From: Cyclobacteriaceae bacterium
GTDB lineage: Bacteria; Bacteroidota; Bacteroidia; Cytophagales; Cyclobacteriaceae
Direction of reading: 5' to 3'
Length of the DNA: 57,800 nt
Assembly: GCA_020832375.1 (NCBI GenBank)
Contig: JAFIEW010000010.1
Location: 1-57,800, forward strand
In this document: positions 55,923 through 57,800 of the stretch, piece by piece
How the letters are laid out: each line of letters starts with the position of its first letter
How positions within the stretch are numbered: the first letter of the stretch is position 1
Notes under the pieces: model-generated
Told to the model about the DNA's origin: nothing
The model's database searches: none
What the model saw: only the letters and a program-made list of their open reading frames with translations
Position numbers and translations under genes: made by a program

Positions 55923-57419
55923 CTAGTGTGGAAATTGCACCATCACCAACAGTTCGGCCGCGCAATATGGCTTATCGACCTTCTCCCCTCTGATTTCGCA
56001 ATTGAAAGTGAGCAAGGCTGTTCTTTCCGAACGCTTATCAACTTTTACATCATTGATCTTCAATTGGATCTGAGAATCAACAGGCACTGGCTCAGGAAAA
56101 CGAACCTTATTAGTACCATAGTTGAGCAAAATTACCCCCTCATCCCACACCATCAACTCAGAAATAAAGCCTGCCGATGCAGATAACGAGAGATATCCAT
56201 GAGCTAAAGTTTTCCCCCCAGGCAACATATCCTTGGCGCGCTTGGGGTCTACATGAATCCACTGAAAATCGCCCGTTGCCTCAGCGAATTGATTGATTTT
56301 ATCTTGGCTCAGCACTAAGGTCGGCTGAAGGTCGAAGTCATGTTCTGTAAGTAAGTCAAGATCTTCCATTTTACTCAAATGAAACTTACCCTTGGTAGGC
56401 TGTGCTTTAGCCTTTTCTTTTTTTGCGGGGGATGAGGGACGCTCAACCTCCTTGACCAAGACAACGGCCTTGCCTTTGATGGTCCGTTCTTCGATGGCTT
56501 TAAGCGCTTCTTTCGCACACTCTAGTGGATAAACCGCATGATAGTGCTGCCTTAGCTGTCCTATTGCCATTAACTTCATGATTGCTGAGAAGTTATGTAG
56601 ATTTTTTTGCGGTTCTTTTTCTGCGAAACTACCCCAAAACACACCCATAACGGCACTTCCCTTCAGCAAAGTTAAGTTAAGGGGGATTTCCGGAATGCTT
56701 CCTGCGGCAAAACCAATAACCAAGTGCTTTCCTCCCCAAGCCATGCAACGATGCGCTAAAATAGAATAATCGCCGCCCACAGGGTCAACAATAACATCCA
56801 CCTCACCAACCAACTCCTTGATTTTATCTTTCCAATCAGGCTTAGAGTAATCTATAAGATGTTGCGCACCTTTATGCTTGCAGGTTTCTAGCTTATCTTC
56901 TGAAGATGCAGCAGCGATCACCTCAGCACCTAAAACATTGGCCAGTTCTACTGCAGCCAATCCAACACCACCAGAAGCACCTAAAACAAGAACTTTAGCA
57001 CCCTTCTGCAATTGAGCTCGATCGACCAAGGCGTGATAAACAGTTCCATAGGTGTATAAAGTGGAGGCTGCGGTAATATCATCAAGCGCATCGGGAATAG
57101 GAAATACGCGACTAGCATCCACTACTACCTCTTCAGCAAAACCACCCCAACCACAAAGCGCAAGCACTCGCATACCTTCTTTTAGATGAGATACTTTTGA
57201 ACCTTTTTCGATAATGACGCCTGAAACCTCACCCCCAGGCGAAAAGGGTAGCTCAGGCTTAAATTGGTACTTGCCTTGTATAATGAGTATATCAGGAAAG
57301 TTAACCCCACAGGCGTGAATTTGAATTTTCACTTGGCGCTCACCGCAAACTGGAGACGCTACTTCCTTTAAATTCAGGCTATCGGCTGGCCCAAGTTGAT
57401 CACAGATCATTGCTTTCAT
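55923..57419 (-). CDS. Quinone-oxidoreductase / MaoC-like hydratase fusion
   Basis: A 498-residue two-domain enzyme. Residues about 1-325 are a zinc-independent medium-chain dehydrogenase (QOR/acryloyl-CoA-reductase type): MKAMICDQLGPADSL, ACGVNFPDILIIQGKYQ, and the NADPH site VLGASGGVGLAAVELA (about 145-160). A short Lys/Pro linker (PSSPAKKEKAKAQPTKGK) joins a NodN/MaoC hot-dog domain with GDFQWIHVDPKRAKD and GGKTLAHGYLSLSA, whose Asp/His positions fit R-hydratases. Together these could reduce and hydrate enoyl-CoA-like substrates. The start at 57419 (MKAMI) is family-typical; 40 further codons upstream are rejected. The linker DNA contains a T-run/GGGATGA sequence. Confidence 0.85.
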   Translation of the reverse strand: MKAMICDQLGPADSLNLKEVASPVCGERQVKIQIHACGVNFPDILIIQGKYQFKPELPFSPGGEVSGVIIEKGSKVSHLKEGMRVLALCGWGGFAEEVVVDASRVFPIPDALDDITAASTLYTYGTVYHALVDRAQLQKGAKVLVLGASGGVGLAAVELANVLGAEVIAAASSEDKLETCKHKGAQHLIDYSKPDWKDKIKELVGEVDVIVDPVGGDYSILAHRCMAWGGKHLVIGFAAGSIPEIPLNLTLLKGSAVMGVFWGSFAEKEPQKNLHNFSAIMKLMAIGQLRQHYHAVYPLECAKEALKAIEERTIKGKAVVLVKEVERPSSPAKKEKAKAQPTKGKFHLSKMEDLDLLTEHDFDLQPTLVLSQDKINQFAEATGDFQWIHVDPKRAKDMLPGGKTLAHGYLSLSASAGFISELMVWDEGVILLNYGTNKVRFPEPVPVDSQIQLKINDVKVDKRSERTALLTFNCEIRGEKVDKPYCAAELLVMVQFPH

Positions 57420-57725
57420 AATCAGATAATGTTGGTTAGTGGCTTTAAAGTTAAAGGAATCTATTTGATATGATTCAAAAATGCATCTATTGATTACTCT
57501 TGAATACAACAAAAAGCCAATGAAGACTATTTTATTCATTCATTTCAAAGAAGAAGAATTGAATCAGTTATAATGCCTGAGAAATGACAACAGCAAATAA
57601 TAGTGCGCAACAAAAATCTATAAAATGAGTGTGGATTGAGTTTTTATACTTAGGATATACATAAAATAAAATTTTAAATTTGTAGAGTAATGGAAGCTTA
57701 TCAGGCTTCATCAACTTTTTAATAT

Positions 57726-57800
57726 ATGAATATCTACAAAAAACTCAATCCTTACATTGCAAAGGGTAAAATACAGTGGTACTTCATTTTTATATTAGGT
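57726..57800 (+). CDS. Start of an unidentified gene, cut by window end
   Basis: The first 25 codons of a plus-strand frame: ATG, then NIYKKLNPYIAKGKI, then a hydrophobic run YFIFILG that reads like the start of a membrane segment. A TAAATTTG box (57675-57682) lies 43 bases upstream. Basic N-terminus followed by hydrophobic residues suits a membrane protein such as an ABC exporter or sensor, but too little is visible to name it. Confidence 0.5.
   Translation, partial: MNIYKKLNPYIAKGKIQWYFIFILG

Overview
The window looks like a chromosomal piece from a marine-type Bacteroidota, most likely Cytophagales (inferred from gene content; no 16S is present). Signs are the type IX secretion (T9SS) genes porU and porV, a DUF4835/PorD-type gene, the order bamD - omega-like rpoZ - coaBC - DUF4835, a very large secreted protein with a C-terminal type A sorting domain, genes without clear Shine-Dalgarno sites, and repeated matches to the Bacteroidota promoter (TTTG, 17-21 bases, TAnnTTTG). 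Base composition is AT-rich and even, with no phage, plasmid or intact transposase.

Region 1 (0-19 kb) is mostly core. It holds a TMEM43-like membrane protein, the bamD-rpoZ-coaBC-DUF4835 operon, a MORN-repeat protein, a PorV/PorQ-like barrel followed by a helix-hairpin-helix barrel protein, a non-catalytic M16 peptidase homologue, porV and porU, then purS, pssA, a metallo-beta-lactamase-fold hydrolase and an FAD oxidoreductase. Region 2 (19-34 kb) is envelope: a degenerate peptidase-MA/TolB-propeller/barrel protein, purQ, a 2777-residue secreted Ig/PKD protein, a propeller-like secreted protein and a TPR/beta-barrel protein.

Region 3 (34.7-47.1 kb) is the most unusual part. Three tightly packed minus-strand genes encode an MFS nucleotide-transporter-like/HEAT/cyclic-nucleotide-binding-like fusion, a protein with three tandem TIR-like domains, and a STAND NTPase with a single membrane segment, a long coiled coil and WD40 repeats. 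The last two overlap by ATGA. They look like a signal-transducing or defence system built across the inner membrane. Diverging from them is a soluble hybrid histidine kinase (four PAS, GAF, HisKA, HATPase, receiver, Hpt) whose H-box histidine is replaced by leucine while all later phospho-sites remain.

Region 4 (47.1-57.8 kb) returns to core genes: tRNA-Leu(TAG), trigger factor, clpP, two outer-membrane-type proteins, asnS, a MORN-like protein, DUF4174, DUF3817, a quinone-oxidoreductase/MaoC fusion, and the first 25 codons of a further gene.

Non-coding structure is rich. There is a 204-bp element with 14-bp inverted ends and three internal hairpins, plus the end of a second copy at the left window edge. 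A T-run followed by GGGATGA recurs at about eight places, two of them inside genes. The trigger-factor terminator overlaps the clpP promoter. Several promoters sit within five bases of their start codons, which predicts very short or absent leaders.
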